From Chloroflexota bacterium (GTDB lineage: Bacteria > Chloroflexota > Dehalococcoidia > Tepidiformales > Tepidiformaceae): a DNA stretch of 64,000 nucleotides. The translations under genes were made by a program, and so were the position numbers. Positions 24,239 through 32,099 of the stretch are shown piece by piece; within the stretch, counting starts at the first letter, position 1, and the number at the start of each line of letters is the position of its first letter. The notes beneath the pieces are model-generated. The model searched no databases. It worked only from the letters and a program-made list of their open reading frames with translations, and was not told the origin of the DNA. Location: NCBI GenBank assembly GCA_026702615.1, contig JAPPBY010000031.1, positions 1-64,000 on the forward strand, read 5' to 3'.

Positions 24239-25695
24239 CAGTCAGGCTCCTCGTTCAGAACCCACGTGTCCTTGCTGCCCCCGCCCTGCGAGGAGTTCAC
24301 CACGTAGGACCCCTCTCTGAGCGCTACTCGGGTCAGACCTCCCGGGATCACCCAGGTCTCCTCCCCGGAGAGGACGAAGGGGCGCAGGTCTGCTCGCCGC
24401 GGCTTGAGCCGGTCCTCGTCGAACGTCGGGATCGTGCTGAAGTGCAGAAGCGGCTGCGCGATCCAGTTGCGCGGCTCCGCCTCCATCTGGTCAAGCGTTG
24501 ATTGCAGCTCCTCCTCTGTGGCCTGCTCTCCGATGAGCACGCCGTACCCGCCCGACTCGTTCGCAGGCTTCAACACCAGTTCCCGCGCGTGAGCCTTGAT
24601 GTAGTCCCGCTCCGACGGGATAAGCGCCGAGAACGTCTCGACGTTCTGCAGGATCGGGTCTTCATCGAGGTAGAAGCGGATGATCTCGGGTACCCAGCGG
24701 TAGACCACCTTGTCGTCCGCCACGCCCGCTCCCGGCGCGTTCGCCAGCGTCACGTTCCCCGCCAGGTAGGCCCGCATCAGGCCCGGCACGCCCAGCAGCG
24801 AATCGGCCCGGTACACGAGTGGGTCCAGGAAGTCGTCATCGATGCGCCGGTAAACCACATCGACCTGCTCCAGCCCCGTCGTGGAGCGCAGGTAGACGCA
24901 GTCGTCGTCGCCCACGGTCAGGTCCGTACCCTCCACGAGTGGGATGCCCATCTGCTGGCTCAGGAACGAGTGCTCGAAGTACGCCGAGTTGTAGATACCC
25001 GGCGTCAGCAGCACTGCCCGGGGCGTATCACTCCCCTCGGGACCCACCGAAAGCAGTGTCGCCAGAAGCTGGTTTGGATAGTCCGTCACCGCCTGCACGC
25101 CCCATCGAGGGAACAGGTCGGGAACCACGCGCAGCATCACCGTCCGGTTTTCGAGTACGTACGAAACGCCCGAGGGAGTCCGCAGGTTGTCCTCCAGCAC
25201 CACGAACTCGCCGCTCTCGGCGCGCACGAGGTCGCACCCGGCGACATGTGCGTACACCCCGAGCGGCGGTTTGAACCCTTCCATCTCCGGCCGGTAGCCC
25301 GGCGAGCTCAGCACGATCTCCTCCGGGACGACCTTCTCCTTGAGGATGCGTTGCTCGCCATACAGGTCGCTCAGGAACAGGTTGAGCGCCCTCAGCCGCT
25401 GCTTCAGGCCGGCGTCCACGCCCTTCCACTCTTCCGCTCCCACGATCCGCGGGATCAGCGAGAACGGAAAGATGCGCTCCGTCCCTTCCTCGTCGGAGTA
25501 GACATTGAAGGTGATGCCCGCGCTCAGCAGCGCGAGATCGGCCCGAGCCTTCCGCTGCTCGTACTCCTCCAGCGACCAGCCCCCGAGGGCTTCCGCCAGC
25601 TCCCGGTAATCCGGACGCAGCGTCCCCTGCGCGTCGACCATCTCGTCGTCGGGCGCGTTCGCCGCGTAGCCGTCGAGCAGTTCTCCCTCAAGCAT
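24238..25695 (-). CDS. circularly permuted type 2 ATP-grasp protein
   Basis: 485 residues from ATG 25695 (a GTG lies one codon earlier); a TAGAGT box 6 nt before this ATG supports it. Motifs: FPFSLIPRIV, GVYAHVAGCDLVR, VLEDNLRTPSGVSYVLENR, the central VLKPANESGGYGV and WIAQPLLHFSTIP near the end. ATP-grasp enzymes form carboxylate-amine bonds via acyl phosphates. First gene of the operon ATP-grasp, alpha-E, Anbu. The transglutaminase-like gene seen in many Anbu clusters is absent. Confidence 0.92.
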   Translation of the reverse strand: MLEGELLDGYAANAPDDEMVDAQGTLRPDYRELAEALGGWSLEEYEQRKARADLALLSAGITFNVYSDEEGTERIFPFSLIPRIVGAEEWKGVDAGLKQRLRALNLFLSDLYGEQRILKEKVVPEEIVLSSPGYRPEMEGFKPPLGVYAHVAGCDLVRAESGEFVVLEDNLRTPSGVSYVLENRTVMLRVVPDLFPRWGVQAVTDYPNQLLATLLSVGPEGSDTPRAVLLTPGIYNSAYFEHSFLSQQMGIPLVEGTDLTVGDDDCVYLRSTTGLEQVDVVYRRIDDDFLDPLVYRADSLLGVPGLMRAYLAGNVTLANAPGAGVADDKVVYRWVPEIIRFYLDEDPILQNVETFSALIPSERDYIKAHARELVLKPANESGGYGVLIGEQATEEELQSTLDQMEAEPRNWIAQPLLHFSTIPTFDEDRLKPRRADLRPFVLSGEETWVIPGGLTRVALREGSYVVNSSQGGGSKDTWVLNEEPD

Positions 25696-25701
25696 CACAA
25701 C

Positions 25702-25707
25702 ACTCTA
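25702..25707 (-). promoter_or_regulatory. -10-like hexamer TAGAGT of the Anbu operon
   Basis: TAGAGT on the minus strand, 6 nt before ATG 25695, no SD between: leaderless pattern. It faces the TAAAGT box of the divergent gene 64 bp away. Confidence 0.45.
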
Positions 25708-25771
25708 TGGCCGCTAGGTTACATGACCGTTTCCACCGGCCGCGCGTCTGGCGAGCCTCCCGGAGGGCCCG

Positions 25772-25777
25772 TAAAGT
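25772..25777 (+). promoter_or_regulatory. -10-like hexamer TAAAGT of a leaderless gene
   Basis: TAAAGT lies 6 nt before the ATG at 25784, with no SD between them. Confidence 0.45.
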
Positions 25778-25783
25778 CGCCCC

Positions 25784-27211
25784 ATGCCAGTCGTCCGCGG
25801 CGCCCCCGGAGCGGCCCAGCGCTTCGAGTTCGATGTCGTCGTCGTCGGTGGCGGCATTGCCGGACTCTCCGCCGCCCTCAGCGCCACCGAGGCGGGCGCC
25901 CGCACTGTCCTCGTCGAAAAAGCCCCGCTGCCCGAGCGTGGCGGCAACACCCGCTTCGCCGACGCCCAGATGCGCTTCCCCCACGAGCCCGACGAGTACG
26001 GCCAGCGCGCCTACACCGCCGACGAGATGTTCGATGACCTCATGCGCATCTCCAGCGGCCGCGCTAACCCGGAGCTCATCCGCACCCTCTGTGACCGCGC
26101 CGCCGGCACCATCGAGTGGCTCACTGAGTACGGCGTGGAGTGGGAGGAGGGCTACCCCCACACGGCCGGCTACCGCCGCATGCCGAAGTCCGGCGGCCAG
26201 GGCCTTGTCGACTTGCTCTACCGCCGCCTTGAGGGCCTGAACGTGCCCGTCAGCTACCAGACCGCCGCCAGCGACCTCATCCTCGACCCCGACGGCTCCG
26301 TGTCGGGCGTGCGCTGCACCTCTCCCGACGGCATAACCGACATCGAGGCGGCGGGTGGCGTCATCCTCGCCTGCGGCGGCTTCCAGGCGAACGTCGAGAT
26401 GCGCGTCCGCTACCTCGGTCGCTTCGCCGATTCGCTCATCCTCCGTGGCTCCCGCTACAACACCGGCGAGGGGCTCACCATGGCCCTCGCCGCCGGCGCC
26501 GCCCCCGCCGGCCAGTGGGGCGACTACCACTCCGCCGTCCTTGATGCCCGCTCGCCCGCCGTCGAGTGCGGCGTTACCGCCCTCTACAACTACCAGATGG
26601 GCATCTTCGTCGACTCACGCGGCCAGCGCTTCATCGACGAGGGCGAGGACTTCCGTGACCACACCTACGTGAAGTTCAGCAAACGCATCATCGAGGAGGC
26701 AGGCGGTCGTGCCTGGTGCCTCTTCGACCAGCGCGCCTACCAGCGCGAAGAGTTCGCCCGCGCCTGGCGCCCGGTCGGCCCACCCTTCGAGGCGGAAACC
26801 CTCACCGACCTCGCGCGCGATATCGGCCTTCCCGGCGAGGACCTGCTGGAGACGGTGGCCGCCTACAACGCCGCCGTCATCGACGGCGACTACGACCTCG
26901 ACCGGCTCGACGGCAAGGGAACACGCGGCATCACGCCTCCCAAGAGCAACTGGGCCCTGCCGCTCGACTCCCCGCCCTATCTCGCCATCCCCGTTACGGG
27001 TGGCATCACCTTTACCTTCGGCGGCCTCGGCTGCGATGCTCGCGCCCGCGTCCGCCACACCGCCGGCCACGACATCCCCGGCCTCTACGCCGCGGGCGAG
27101 CCCATGGGCGAGTTCTTCTACGACAACTACCCCGGCGCCAGCTCCGTCATCCGCGGAGCCGTCTTCGGACGCATTGCCGGCCGGGAGGCCGCCGCGCGCG
27201 CGTCAGGCTAG
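25784..27211 (+). CDS. FAD-dependent dehydrogenase, tricarballylate dehydrogenase/fumarate reductase-like
   Basis: 475 residues. FAD-binding VVVVGGGIAGLSAALSA (18-34), EKAPLPERGGNTRFADAQ (typical of TcuA: GGNT/SR), the capping domain, and C-terminal GGLGCDARARV with AAGEPMGEFFYDNYPGASS. This subgroup of the succinate dehydrogenase/fumarate reductase flavoproteins oxidises tricarballylate-like acids or reduces enoates. No TcuB or TcuC partner beside it. Its TAG stop overlaps the TAG of the convergent ABM gene within CTAG. Confidence 0.88.
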   Translation: MPVVRGAPGAAQRFEFDVVVVGGGIAGLSAALSATEAGARTVLVEKAPLPERGGNTRFADAQMRFPHEPDEYGQRAYTADEMFDDLMRISSGRANPELIRTLCDRAAGTIEWLTEYGVEWEEGYPHTAGYRRMPKSGGQGLVDLLYRRLEGLNVPVSYQTAASDLILDPDGSVSGVRCTSPDGITDIEAAGGVILACGGFQANVEMRVRYLGRFADSLILRGSRYNTGEGLTMALAAGAAPAGQWGDYHSAVLDARSPAVECGVTALYNYQMGIFVDSRGQRFIDEGEDFRDHTYVKFSKRIIEEAGGRAWCLFDQRAYQREEFARAWRPVGPPFEAETLTDLARDIGLPGEDLLETVAAYNAAVIDGDYDLDRLDGKGTRGITPPKSNWALPLDSPPYLAIPVTGGITFTFGGLGCDARARVRHTAGHDIPGLYAAGEPMGEFFYDNYPGASSVIRGAVFGRIAGREAAARASG

Positions 27212-27492
27212 AACCGTTCGAGCTCGTCCGGGACCGGCGCCTCCGCCAGACACTCCATGATCTGGCCCGAGGCGCCCGTGTGGTAGTCCGCCGTCGAGTA
27301 CCGCTGGAACGCCTGCTCGTCGTCGAACGACAGGAACAGGACGTACGTCAGCGGATCCTCGACGCCACGGCGGTACTCGAAGATGCTCTCCGGCTCGTTC
27401 TCTGCCACGTCACGCACCAGCTGCGACGTCAGCCGCTCGAACTCCGCCTGCTTGTCGGGGGCGACCTTCAGGCGCCATAGCGTCGTCGGCAC
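27208..27492 (-). CDS. ABM-type (YgiN-like) small monooxygenase domain protein
   Basis: 94 residues, a single ferredoxin-like alpha/beta domain: TLWRLKVAPDKQAEFERLTSQ, FEYRRGVEDPLTYVLFLSF, then QAFQRYSTADYH, the usual ABM layout (x-E-x-Y...W/F...F..H). Such dimeric proteins oxidise aromatic substrates without cofactors or act as accessory proteins. Third in the minus-strand run thiolase, DUF35, ABM, 3 nt after the DUF35 stop. Confidence 0.75.
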   Translation of the reverse strand: MPTTLWRLKVAPDKQAEFERLTSQLVRDVAENEPESIFEYRRGVEDPLTYVLFLSFDDEQAFQRYSTADYHTGASGQIMECLAEAPVPDELERF

Positions 27493-27495
27493 GGG

Positions 27496-27924
27496 CTAGT
27501 CCTCCTCGATCGGGCGGAACACGGGAATCGGGTAGTCCCCCTCTTCCTGCTCCTCGAACTCCACGCGCACGCGCTGCCCGATCTGAATGTCCGTCGTCGG
27601 GTCGTCGACCCCCACGACGCTGCTCATCATGCGGAAACCCTCATCGAGGTCCACATAGGCCACCGAGTACGCGCCCAGGTCGATGAAGCCCGGCATCCGG
27701 TTCTGCCGTACAACGGAGAACGTGTAGACCGTGCCCTCGCCCTTCGAGACGTGCCAGTCAAGGTCATCCGACCCGCAGTCGGGGCAGTGATGTCGCGGGT
27801 AGAACACCACCGGGTCGCCGCAGTCCTCGTTACAGCGCTGGTAGCGCAGTTCGCCCTGCTGTGCCCCCTCCCAGAATGGCTCCGTGTGGGGCTCGGGGAA
27901 TCGCGGTTGTGGTCGCTTCGCCAT
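27496..27924 (-). CDS. OB-fold/zinc-ribbon acyl-CoA-associated protein (DUF35)
   Basis: 142 residues. N-terminal helix PFWEGAQQGELRYQRC, rubredoxin-like zinc ribbon with CNEDCG and HCPDCG (Cys31/35 and Cys48/51 region), then an OB-fold starting GTVYTFSVV. DUF35 proteins bind thiolase-like partners, as in ChsH2-Ltp2 steroid side-chain aldolase and BbsA-BbsB. It lies 4 nt downstream of the thiolase-like gene, its obvious partner. Confidence 0.92.
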   Translation of the reverse strand: MAKRPQPRFPEPHTEPFWEGAQQGELRYQRCNEDCGDPVVFYPRHHCPDCGSDDLDWHVSKGEGTVYTFSVVRQNRMPGFIDLGAYSVAYVDLDEGFRMMSSVVGVDDPTTDIQIGQRVRVEFEEQEEGDYPIPVFRPIEED

Positions 27925-27928
27925 CGTT

Positions 27929-29113
27929 CTAGTCCTTTGCCAGAATCACGGTGCCGCCGGTATGGGTACCGCCCAGCAATCCGCCGTTTCCATGCGCTAC
28001 GGCCAGCTTCGCGTCTGGCACCTGCGAGGTTGATTCGCCCCGCAACTGCCGCGCGCCCTCCAGCAGGAGGAAGATGCCGCGCATGCCCGGGTGGTTCGAG
28101 GAGAGCCCGCCGCCGTCCGTGTTGAGCGCCGGTCCCTCGCCGCTGTCGAACGCCAGCCGTCCGCCCTCCACGTAGGCGCCTATCTCGCCCTTGGGGCAGA
28201 ACCCGAGGTCTTCCAGGCAGACCGCCACGGTGATCGTGAACGAGTCGTAGATCATCGCGATGTCGATCTCGTCCGGCGAAACGCCGGCCTCGCCGAACGC
28301 GATCGGCCCGCTCTGCGCGCCCGCGCTCGTCGTGATGTCGCCGCCGTTCTCGCGGTACTTGGTGGCTTCGCCCGCGCCGATCAGCCAGACCGGTGGCTTC
28401 TTGCAGTTCCGCGCCACCTCGGCCGAGGCGATGATGACCGCCCCGCCACCGTCGCTGATCATGCAGCACTCCAGCAGGTGCAGCGGATCCGCCACGATTC
28501 GCGAATCCAGCACGTCCTGCGGCGTGATCTCGTTCACGCCCACGAACTGCAGGTCCGTCATCGCCTTCACGGCCTCGGGATTCCGCATCGCGTGGTGGCG
28601 TGTCGCCACCGAGATGCCTGCGAACTGCTCGTCCGTCGTGCCGTACTCGAACATGTGGCGCTGCTTCACCATCGCGTAGTTCGCGATCAGCGTCGCGCCG
28701 TACGGGGTCTCCATGTTCGTCGCCCAGGTAGCCGGACCGCCCCGCCCCCCCGTCCCGATTGCGACACGGTTCGAGGCCGAGGTCGAGCCGTAGCTCAGGA
28801 CCGCCACGTTGCACTTGCCCGCGGCGATGTCACGCATCGCGTGCGCCGCCTGGAACTCGTACGAGGAGCCGCCGACCTGCGTCGTGTCGAGCACCGTCGG
28901 ACGCAGACCCAGGTAGGCTGCCAGCTGCAGGCCGCCCCCCGCTTCCCCGTCCTGTGCGTCGTAGATCGCGTCGATGTCGCTCCACTTCAGCCCGGCGTCG
29001 TCCAGTGCCGCGCGGATCGAATCAACCTTCACGTTCATCGCCGAAACACCCGGAGCTACCCGCAGGGGGTACTCGTGGATGCCGACGATGGCCGCTTGCC
29101 GCTCTTGCGCCAT
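27929..29113 (-). CDS. thiolase-like protein without the acyl-binding Cys (Ltp2/SCP-x type)
   Basis: 394 residues, SD GGAGGA. Thiolase fold with ALDDAGLKWSDIDAIYD, the TTQVGGSSYEFQAAHA helix where true thiolases have the nucleophile Cys (here GGSS, 81-84), and C-terminal HGNGGLLGGTHTGGTVIL. Loss of Cys together with a DUF35 partner is the signature of thiolase-like aldolases such as Ltp2-ChsH2, which cleave beta-hydroxyacyl-CoA side chains, or of BbsB-type enzymes. First gene of the three-gene unit with DUF35 and ABM. Confidence 0.88.
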   Translation of the reverse strand: MAQERQAAIVGIHEYPLRVAPGVSAMNVKVDSIRAALDDAGLKWSDIDAIYDAQDGEAGGGLQLAAYLGLRPTVLDTTQVGGSSYEFQAAHAMRDIAAGKCNVAVLSYGSTSASNRVAIGTGGRGGPATWATNMETPYGATLIANYAMVKQRHMFEYGTTDEQFAGISVATRHHAMRNPEAVKAMTDLQFVGVNEITPQDVLDSRIVADPLHLLECCMISDGGGAVIIASAEVARNCKKPPVWLIGAGEATKYRENGGDITTSAGAQSGPIAFGEAGVSPDEIDIAMIYDSFTITVAVCLEDLGFCPKGEIGAYVEGGRLAFDSGEGPALNTDGGGLSSNHPGMRGIFLLLEGARQLRGESTSQVPDAKLAVAHGNGGLLGGTHTGGTVILAKD

Positions 29114-29184
29114 CGTTCCTCCTCGGATCGCGGTTGCGGTGGGGTTTTTCCTGCCGCCGTTTGCGCCGTTACCCGCGCGTCCCG

Positions 29185-29190
29185 TACGGT
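29185..29190 (+). promoter_or_regulatory. -10-like hexamer TACGGT of a leaderless gene
   Basis: TACGGT lies 6 nt before the GTG at 29197; no SD. Confidence 0.35.
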
Positions 29191-29196
29191 TCGCGC

Positions 29197-29784
29197 GTGC
29201 GCGTCGCGCTCCTCGCCGATACCCATCTCCCCTCGCTCATTCGTCAACTCGATGAGCTCGGAACAGGGCCGGGCGAGCTGCTCGCGACAGCGGACCTGAT
29301 TCTACACGCAGGCGATGTCACCGCACCGAGCGTCCTCGACTGGTGCGAGGCCTTCGCCCCCGTGCTCGTCGCCCAGGGCAACAACGACATCTTTGAGGAC
29401 CCTCGCCTCGCCCACCGCCAGATGCTCGACCTCGAAGGCTGGCGACTCGGCATGACCCACGAGCTCCGTCCCGAGTCCCGCCCCATCCCGGTCCTCCTTG
29501 AGGAGGGCCTGGGAGGCGAGCAGGTCGACGTGCTCATCGCCGGCGATACCCACGTCGAACGCCTCGAGTTCCGCAGCGACGTCCTTTTCGTGAACCCCGG
29601 CAGCCCTACCCTCCCCCATCACAAGGAGTACCGGCTGGGAACCGCCGCTATCCTCGATATCGAGCGTGACCGCATCCGGGCCGAGGTCCACCTCCTCGGC
29701 CAGACCGAGGGTCGCCCCAATCCCTGCACCGGGAGCGTGCTCGAAATCGCGCGCGAAAACGGGCGTGTGAGCGTGGTCGCATGA
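29197..29784 (+). CDS. YfcE/MJ0936-type metallophosphoesterase
   Basis: 195 residues from GTG 29197. Calcineurin-like metal motifs in order: LLADTHL (D-x-H), ILHAGDVT (G-D), QGNNDIF (G-N-N/H-D), IAGDTHV (G-D/H-T-H) and NPGSPTLPH. Di-metal phosphodiesterase acting on an unknown small substrate. ATGA overlap with the MOSC gene downstream indicates coupled translation. Confidence 0.92.
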   Translation: MRVALLADTHLPSLIRQLDELGTGPGELLATADLILHAGDVTAPSVLDWCEAFAPVLVAQGNNDIFEDPRLAHRQMLDLEGWRLGMTHELRPESRPIPVLLEEGLGGEQVDVLIAGDTHVERLEFRSDVLFVNPGSPTLPHHKEYRLGTAAILDIERDRIRAEVHLLGQTEGRPNPCTGSVLEIARENGRVSVVA

Positions 29785-30257
29785 CGAGCGCGGCGACCAT
29801 CACCCACATCAACGTCTCGAACGGCGGCGTGCCCAAGCTCCCCATCGAGCGCGCCGTCATCGGAGTGCTCGGCGTCGAGGGCGACCGCCAGGCCAGCACC
29901 GAGTTCCACGGCGGCCCCGAGCGCGCCCTCTGCCTCTTCTCCCTCGAACGCATCGAGGCCCTGCAGGCCGAGGGTCACCCCATCGGTCCCGGAGGCGCCG
30001 GCGAGAACATCACCATCACCGGCCTCGACTGGGATGCCGTCGGCCCGGGAACGCAGATGCGCCTCGGCGACGCCGTCCTCATCGAGATCACCCGCTACAC
30101 CGCCCCCTGCAACAAGATCCAGGCCAACTTCTCCGACGGCGACTTCAACCGCATCAATCAGAAGACCCACCCCGGCTGGAGCCGCGCCTACGCCCGCGTC
30201 CTTGAGGGCGGCCCCCTCCTCCCCGGCGACCCCGTCGAGCTCCTTCCCGGGAGCTAG
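29781..30257 (+). CDS. MOSC domain protein
   Basis: 158 residues, coupled to the phosphoesterase by ATGA. Same layout as the MOSC protein at 5790-6335: ISNGGVPK-like VSNGGVPKLP (12-21), FHGGPERALCLFSLE, GGAGENITI and Cys110 in TAPCNKI as candidate sulfur or molybdenum ligand. The stop TAG overlaps the stop of the convergent acetyltransferase gene in CTAG. Confidence 0.9.
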   Translation: MTSAATITHINVSNGGVPKLPIERAVIGVLGVEGDRQASTEFHGGPERALCLFSLERIEALQAEGHPIGPGGAGENITITGLDWDAVGPGTQMRLGDAVLIEITRYTAPCNKIQANFSDGDFNRINQKTHPGWSRAYARVLEGGPLLPGDPVELLPGS

Positions 30258-31081
30258 CCTCCCCGGCTAAACCACGACGGCGGCACCGCCACCGGGAGCA
30301 TCCAGAAGTCCTCCGCCAGGATTCGCTCCAGCTCGCTCGCCGAGCCGATCGCGTGGCGTTCCATCTTCCCCTCGCGCGTCGTCATCAGCAGCCCCCGCGC
30401 CGCCGTGATCCGCCCCCCGCCCTCAAGCGGACGCGTCACGATCCACCCCTTCGTGAACTGCGACTTCGCCGAGGTCGTGTGGAACGCCAGCATCGGCAGG
30501 AACCCTTCCGCCGTCGTCGGCGCCGAGCGAAAGTGGTAGACCACCTCCCGCTCCGCCGCCTCGCTCTCGCGGTACTCCACCTGCCACGCCTTCGCCGAGG
30601 ACGCACGCCCCTCCGCCGCCGGCTCTCCGTCCTCGCGACGTACGACGCGATAGGCCCCGCCCCGCTCCTGAGGCGTCCAGCTGCCGTCCCATGGTAGCGG
30701 CTGCTGGAACGTCTCCCCGTTCCCCACATCCGCGATCCAGTCCTTGTCTCCGAGAGCCACCCGCAGCGTCATGTGGTCGAAGGGCGGCCCGAAGCCCCCC
30801 TCCCGCCGCCGCATCTGCCCCTCCATCACGTCCACCTCGAAGCCGAGCCCGCGCAGCGCCGCCCCCAGTAGCAGGTTCAGCTCGTAGCAGAAGCCGCCCC
30901 GCTGCCGAGCCACCATCTTTTGCACCAGGTGGCGGGTCGAGAACGAGTACGACCGCCCTAGGTGGATATCGAGGTTCTCGAACGGGATGGAGAAGTGGTG
31001 CGCCCGGTGGACCGCGCGTAAACCGTACTCGTCCGCGGCAGGACGCCCGTCCAGGCCGATTCGGTGCAGGTACGCGTCCAG
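30254..31081 (-). CDS. arylamine N-acetyltransferase with no ATG/GTG/TTG start
   Basis: The NAT catalytic triad is complete: Cys in RGGFCYELN, His in FDHMTL, Asp in WIADVGNGE. NAT moves acetyl from acetyl-CoA to arylamines. The conserved N-terminus LDAYLHRIGLDG and HFSIPFENLDIHLG is encoded in frame, yet no ATG, GTG or TTG lies between it and the upstream in-frame TGA near 31152. I place the start at CTG 31081 (after GGGGGCGA), with CTG codons at 31117 and 31120 as alternatives. The first ordinary start, GTG 30925, would remove about 52 conserved residues. CTG initiation, a sequence error or recent decay are all possible. Confidence 0.75.
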   Translation of the reverse strand: MDAYLHRIGLDGRPAADEYGLRAVHRAHHFSIPFENLDIHLGRSYSFSTRHLVQKMVARQRGGFCYELNLLLGAALRGLGFEVDVMEGQMRRREGGFGPPFDHMTLRVALGDKDWIADVGNGETFQQPLPWDGSWTPQERGGAYRVVRREDGEPAAEGRASSAKAWQVEYRESEAAEREVVYHFRSAPTTAEGFLPMLAFHTTSAKSQFTKGWIVTRPLEGGGRITAARGLLMTTREGKMERHAIGSASELERILAEDFWMLPVAVPPSWFSRGG

Positions 31082-31163
31082 CGAGTCGCCCCCAAGGGCC
31101 TCAGCCTGTTGCTGCAGCAGGTTGCCAGCCCCCGGTTCGGATGGCGATCATGCTCCGAGCGCG

Positions 31164-31187
31164 GCGGGCGGTTGTCAAACCGCCCGC
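31164..31187. promoter_or_regulatory. perfect inverted repeat in a divergent intergenic region
   Basis: GCGGGCGGTT, spacer GTCA, AACCGCCCGC: perfect 10-bp arms, between the acetyltransferase and the hydrolase, ending 25 nt before ATG 31213. No T-run follows on either strand, so an operator or mRNA hairpin is more likely than a terminator. Confidence 0.45.
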
Positions 31188-31212
31188 ACTCACCGCGAAC
31201 GGCGGCATACGC

Positions 31213-32037
31213 ATGACCACCGACCAGTTCTCCGAGATCAACGGCTTCGAGCTCCGCTACCGCCTCTACGGCAGCGACGACGCTCCCCTCGCCATCATCG
31301 GCCACGGGATCTTCGCCTCCCTCGACCAGTACGCGGACCGCCCCGAGGCCCTCGACGTGCTCGCCGGTCGCTACCGCATCCTCCTCTACGACGCCCGCGG
31401 CCACGGCGAGTCCGAGGGTCCCGAGGACCCCGACGGGTACTCCTGGCAGCAGCTCGGCGAAGAGATGCTCGCCCTCGCCGCCCTTGCCGGGGAAGAGCGC
31501 CCGATCCTCGGTGGCGCCTCCATGAGCGCCAACGCCTCCCTCTGGTGCGCCCTCGAGCGTCCCGAGGCGGTGCGCGCACTCGTGCTGATCGCGCCCCCGC
31601 CCCTCGGTCCGCGAGAGCTGCGGGAGGAGTCCGAGACTCAGGCCCTCCAGATGCTCGCCACCCTCGCCACCGCCGTCGAGTCCTTCGGCCTCTCCGGCAC
31701 CGCCGACATGGCCGCCAACATGCCCGCCTTCACCGCAGCCGCCGGCGAGGGGGGCACGGAGATCCTGCGCTCCCAGAACCCCCGCACCATCGTCCCCATC
31801 ATCCGTGGCCTTCACGAACACACCCCCCGCGCCGCCGCCGAGTACGCTGCCATCAAGGCGCCCGTCGCCGTCTTCGCCCACCCCGACGACGCCCTCCACC
31901 CCCTCCGCTCCGCCAACCTCCTCGCGGAGCACATCCCCGATTGCCGCCTCCACGTCGGTCCCGAGCGCGACTACTGGCAGAACCACCCTGAGGAGCTCGC
32001 CCGCGAGATCATCGCCTTCCTCGACGACGCCCTCTGA
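31213..32037 (+). CDS. alpha/beta hydrolase
   Basis: 274 residues from ATG 31213. Oxyanion loop IGHGIFAS, DARGHGES (residues 60-68), nucleophile elbow GGASMSAN with Ser103-104 region (G-x-S-x-S, last Gly changed) and PVAVFAHPDDALHP for the acid Asp. The usual C-terminal His loop reads HVGPERDYWQNHPEE, so the catalytic His is not obvious. Close to 3-oxoadipate enol-lactonase or haloperoxidase-type hydrolases; activity uncertain. Confidence 0.82.
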   Translation: MTTDQFSEINGFELRYRLYGSDDAPLAIIGHGIFASLDQYADRPEALDVLAGRYRILLYDARGHGESEGPEDPDGYSWQQLGEEMLALAALAGEERPILGGASMSANASLWCALERPEAVRALVLIAPPPLGPRELREESETQALQMLATLATAVESFGLSGTADMAANMPAFTAAAGEGGTEILRSQNPRTIVPIIRGLHEHTPRAAAEYAAIKAPVAVFAHPDDALHPLRSANLLAEHIPDCRLHVGPERDYWQNHPEELAREIIAFLDDAL

Positions 32038-32099
32038 GCACCCGCTCCCTTCGGTGCCGCTATCATCCTCGCCGCGACCCAACGACGAGGAGAAGCCCC

